A stretch of DNA of 6,450 bases from Demequinaceae bacterium UBA4004 (GTDB lineage: Bacteria > Actinomycetota > Actinomycetes > Actinomycetales > Demequinaceae). Location: positions 1-6,450 of the forward strand of contig DGBM01000248.1 in assembly GCA_002384765.1 (NCBI GenBank), written 5' to 3'. A model generated the notes under the pieces. That model did no database searches. It was not told where the DNA came from and saw only the letters and a list, made by a program, of their open reading frames with translations. This document shows, one piece after another, positions 5,000 to 6,450 of the stretch. Within the stretch, counting starts at the first letter, position 1. Each line of letters begins with the position of its first letter. A program made the translations under genes and the position numbers.

Positions 5000-5635
5000 A
5001 TGGATGTCAAGGGGTCGGGCCGGACCCGGCGAACCGAGAAGGCGGAGCAGACCCGGCGGACCATCCTCGAGGCAGCCACCGCCTTGTTCCTCGACCCCGG
5101 CTACCCAGCAGCCACCATCGACGCGGTGGCCGAGCGCGCCGACGTCGCGGTGGAGACGGTATACAAGCGATTCGGCAGCAAGTCCGGGTTGCTGACCGCC
5201 ATCCTCGAGCCGGCGGTCGTGGGCAACGAGCGGGGCCTGGACCTGATGGACCTGCCCGACGTCACCGAGATACGCCAGTGCCCAGACCAGCAGCAGCAGG
5301 TCCGCCTGCTCGCCCGATTCTCCCGCACCATCCTGGAGCGCACTGCGGCCGCGCACCGAATCCTCGCATCGGCGGCCGCGTCGGACCCTGCAGCCGCCTC
5401 CATGCAGGTCAAGGACGCGGAACGTCGCCGCGCCACCCAGTCCGCGTTCATCGAGCTGCTCCTGACAAGCGGGCCGTTGCGAGACGACATGCCACCATCC
5501 ACGGCGGTCGACACCTACGGCGTCCTTGCCAACCCATCGACCTTCGCGCTCCTGACCGAGCAGCGAGGGTGGTCACCCGACGACTACGAGCGCTGGCTCG
5601 GCCAAACTCTCGGCCGCCTACTCCTCGCCGACTGA
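5000..5635 (+). CDS. TetR/AcrR-family transcriptional repressor
   Basis: The 211-aa protein is a typical TetR-family ligand-responsive repressor. The N-terminal domain has TRRTILEAATALFLDPGYPAATI (residues about 18-40), and the helix-turn-helix is AVAERADVAVETVYKRFGSKSGLL (about 42-65), with VYKRFGSK the recognition-helix signature. The C-terminal ligand domain (about 75-211) is helical and variable, so the inducer cannot be predicted. It includes ILERTAAAHRILASAAA and ends DDYERWLGQTLGRLLLAD. ATG 5000 has no Shine-Dalgarno sequence, but TAGTGT 6 nt upstream suggests leaderless translation. It is divergent from the hydrolase gene across an operator-like dyad. The expected role is autorepression and repression of the hydrolase until a small molecule, perhaps its substrate, binds. 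Confidence 0.97.
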   Translation: MDVKGSGRTRRTEKAEQTRRTILEAATALFLDPGYPAATIDAVAERADVAVETVYKRFGSKSGLLTAILEPAVVGNERGLDLMDLPDVTEIRQCPDQQQQVRLLARFSRTILERTAAAHRILASAAASDPAAASMQVKDAERRRATQSAFIELLLTSGPLRDDMPPSTAVDTYGVLANPSTFALLTEQRGWSPDDYERWLGQTLGRLLLAD

Positions 5636-5753
5636 TCCCCGAACCACCGAGACGCATCCAAGGGTGGGTCCGCCGCCCCCCTGTGCGTCAGGATCGTGTG
5701 AGACAGGTCGGTGATTTCCTTCCCTCTGCACGGGGCGAGATTGGTTGAGCACG

Positions 5754-6164
5754 ATGACGATGACGATGGCGGACCTGGCCTCGGTTGATGATGGGGGCAT
5801 GGGTCCTCGAGCTGACCGTCCCAAGCGGCGCACGTTCACGCAGGAGTACAAGGACGCGATCTTGGCCGAGTACGACGCGGCCGAGCGGGGCCAGCGTGGT
5901 GCGATCTTGCGTCGGGAGGGCTTGTACTCCTCGCACTTGATCGACTGGCGACGCTCGCGTGAGGCGACCCGGGGCGCGCCTGTGCCCGGGCGGCGGGGGA
6001 AGGATCCGCGGGACGCGCAGATCGAGGCGTTGACGGCGCGGGCAGCGAAGGCCGAGGCCGAGTTGGCCCGGACGCGGGCGGCACTGGACCTGGTGGGAAA
6101 AGCACACGCGCTCTTGGAGACGCTCTCCGAGAGCGCGGAGGCGCCGCCGCGGTCGACGCGGTGA
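5754..6164 (+). CDS. IS3-family transposase OrfA
   Basis: OrfA binds the element's ends and, fused to OrfB, forms the active transposase. The 136-aa product has the helix-turn-helix (RRTFTQEYKDAILAEYDAA, then GAILRREGLYSSHLIDWRRSRE, residues about 26-70), a Pro/Gly/Arg linker, and a coiled-coil or leucine-zipper segment (AQIEALTARAAKAEAELARTRAALDLVGKA, about 88-117) used for multimerisation. It ends GKAHALLETLSESAEAPPRSTR, a tail I recognise from actinobacterial IS3 OrfA proteins. The start is ambiguous: ATGs at 5754, 5760 and 5766 lie in a repeated ACGATG run, and a TTG at 5745 is in frame. ATG 5754 is chosen for inclusiveness; none has a strong ribosome site. The stop overlaps the orfB frame in GTGA, and a frameshift signal lies at 6095-6137. 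Confidence 0.94.
   Translation: MTMTMADLASVDDGGMGPRADRPKRRTFTQEYKDAILAEYDAAERGQRGAILRREGLYSSHLIDWRRSREATRGAPVPGRRGKDPRDAQIEALTARAAKAEAELARTRAALDLVGKAHALLETLSESAEAPPRSTR
6095..6137 (+). promoter_or_regulatory. -1 programmed ribosomal frameshift signal (OrfA to OrfAB)
   Basis: The heptamer GGGAAAA (6095-6101) sits in the orfA reading frame as G GGA AAA, the X XXY YYZ form required for a -1 slip. After a 5-nt spacer (6102-6106), CGCGCTCTTGGAGA (6107-6120) pairs with TCTCCGAGAGCGCG (6124-6137) around a CGC loop: 14 bp with a single T-G wobble. The -1 frame is open from the slip site through to orfB. Frameshifting is the known way IS3-family elements make the OrfAB transposase. Confidence 0.85.
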
Positions 6165-6450
6165 TCAACCCCCTCGTGGTCGACCTCGCGGAGCACACCT
6201 CGACGGTCGAGGCGTGCCGGTTGTTGGGCCGCTCGAGGGCGGGGCACTACCGGTCGCTGCGCCCGCCGGCCCCGGCGGTTCAGCGGCCGCGGCCGGCGCC
6301 GTGCAACGCGCTCACCTCGGCCGAGCGGGCGCACGTGCTGGCGGTGCTGACCTGCGACCGGTTCGTCGACAAGTCCGTCGCGCAGGTGTGGGCGACGCTG
6401 CTGGACGAGGGCACCTACCTGTGCTCGATGTCCACGATGCACCGGATCCT
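6161..6450 (+). CDS. IS3-family transposase OrfB, partial (N-terminal part)
   Basis: This frame is -1 relative to orfA and continues past the window end, so only about 96 residues are seen. They include an HTH-type segment (TSTVEACRLLGRSRAGHYRSL, about 14-33), a Pro-rich linker, and LTSAERAHVLAVL, then SVAQVWATLLDEGTYLCSMSTMHRIL, the region that precedes the catalytic integrase core in IS3 OrfB. The DDE residues lie beyond the window. The coordinate start is the GTG at 6161, which overlaps the orfA stop (GTGA), but the frame is open further upstream (reading AAVDAV just before it) back to the slip heptamer. The main product is therefore probably the OrfAB fusion rather than free OrfB. No disruption is visible in the part present. 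Confidence 0.93.
   Translation, partial: MINPLVVDLAEHTSTVEACRLLGRSRAGHYRSLRPPAPAVQRPRPAPCNALTSAERAHVLAVLTCDRFVDKSVAQVWATLLDEGTYLCSMSTMHRI

Larger units (their letters stand above)
5682..6450 (+). mobile_element. IS3-family insertion sequence, left part
   Basis: The element holds orfA, a frameshift signal and the start of orfB in the IS3-family order, and runs off the window end. The left boundary is uncertain. A TG dinucleotide typical of IS3 ends occurs at 5682 (TGTGCGTCAGG) and another at 5697 (TGTGAGACAGG), giving 50-75 bp of leader before orfA. The right terminal repeat lies outside the window, so the inverted repeat and target duplication could not be matched. It lies just after the tetR gene without obviously disrupting it. 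Confidence 0.75.

Noticed and set aside
4055..5356. 433-aa open frame on the minus strand spanning hydrolase and tetR
   Set aside because: The upstream part lies antisense to a clear TetR gene. The hydrolase has its own ATG with GGAGG at 4909. The extension is an effect of high GC.
1..6450. CRISPR arrays, rRNA, riboswitches and replication origins
   Set aside because: No regularly spaced long repeats with unique spacers, no rRNA sequence, no recognisable riboswitch core and no DnaA-box cluster were seen.

Overview
The window is GC-rich DNA with strongly GC-biased third codon positions, GTG starts and protein families typical of actinobacteria. It reads as an accessory or genomic-island segment: small orphan genes, two type II toxin-antitoxin (TA) operons, a tRNA 3' fragment, a TetR-regulated hydrolase and the left part of an IS3-family insertion sequence. 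Every family call comes from reading motifs, since no database search was possible.

Layout. 1-735: two divergent small genes of unknown function (42-305 minus, 429-734 plus). 735-1344: a third unknown gene on the minus strand (817-1254), with a strong hairpin at its end where it converges on the previous gene. 1345-1934: a hicA-hicB TA operon on the minus strand with a 4-base overlap. 1935-2520: no gene. This stretch holds the 3' part of a tRNA-Thr(UGU), from the anticodon loop to the discriminator base, without its 5' half. That is the usual footprint of a tyrosine-recombinase attachment site. On both sides of it are copies of ATCGCACG in 11-bp phase, which resemble integrase arm-type sites. 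2521-3077: a second TA operon on the minus strand (Phd/YefM-type antitoxin, then RelE/ParE-type toxin, 4-base overlap) with a perfect 12-bp palindrome just before the antitoxin start.

3078-4054: a small predicted membrane protein (3308-3538), a hairpin, and an AT-richer short gene (3684-3911) that looks 5'-truncated. 4055-5635: an alpha/beta hydrolase and a TetR-family repressor, divergently transcribed from a 90-bp region filled with nested inverted repeats. This is the classic arrangement of a repressor beside its target. From about 5680 to the window end: an IS3-family element with complete orfA and the start of orfB.

The two TA operons flank the putative attachment site and may stabilise the island. 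The TetR protein probably controls itself and the hydrolase. The clearest mechanistic signal is in the IS element: a G GGA AAA slippery heptamer in the correct register, a 5-nt spacer and a 14-bp hairpin with a 3-nt loop. Together these are a textbook -1 programmed frameshift signal that would fuse OrfA to OrfB. Several starts in the window (hicA, the Phd-like antitoxin, tetR, and possibly the first gene) lack a Shine-Dalgarno sequence but have a -10-like hexamer 6-7 nt upstream, as in leaderless actinobacterial mRNAs.
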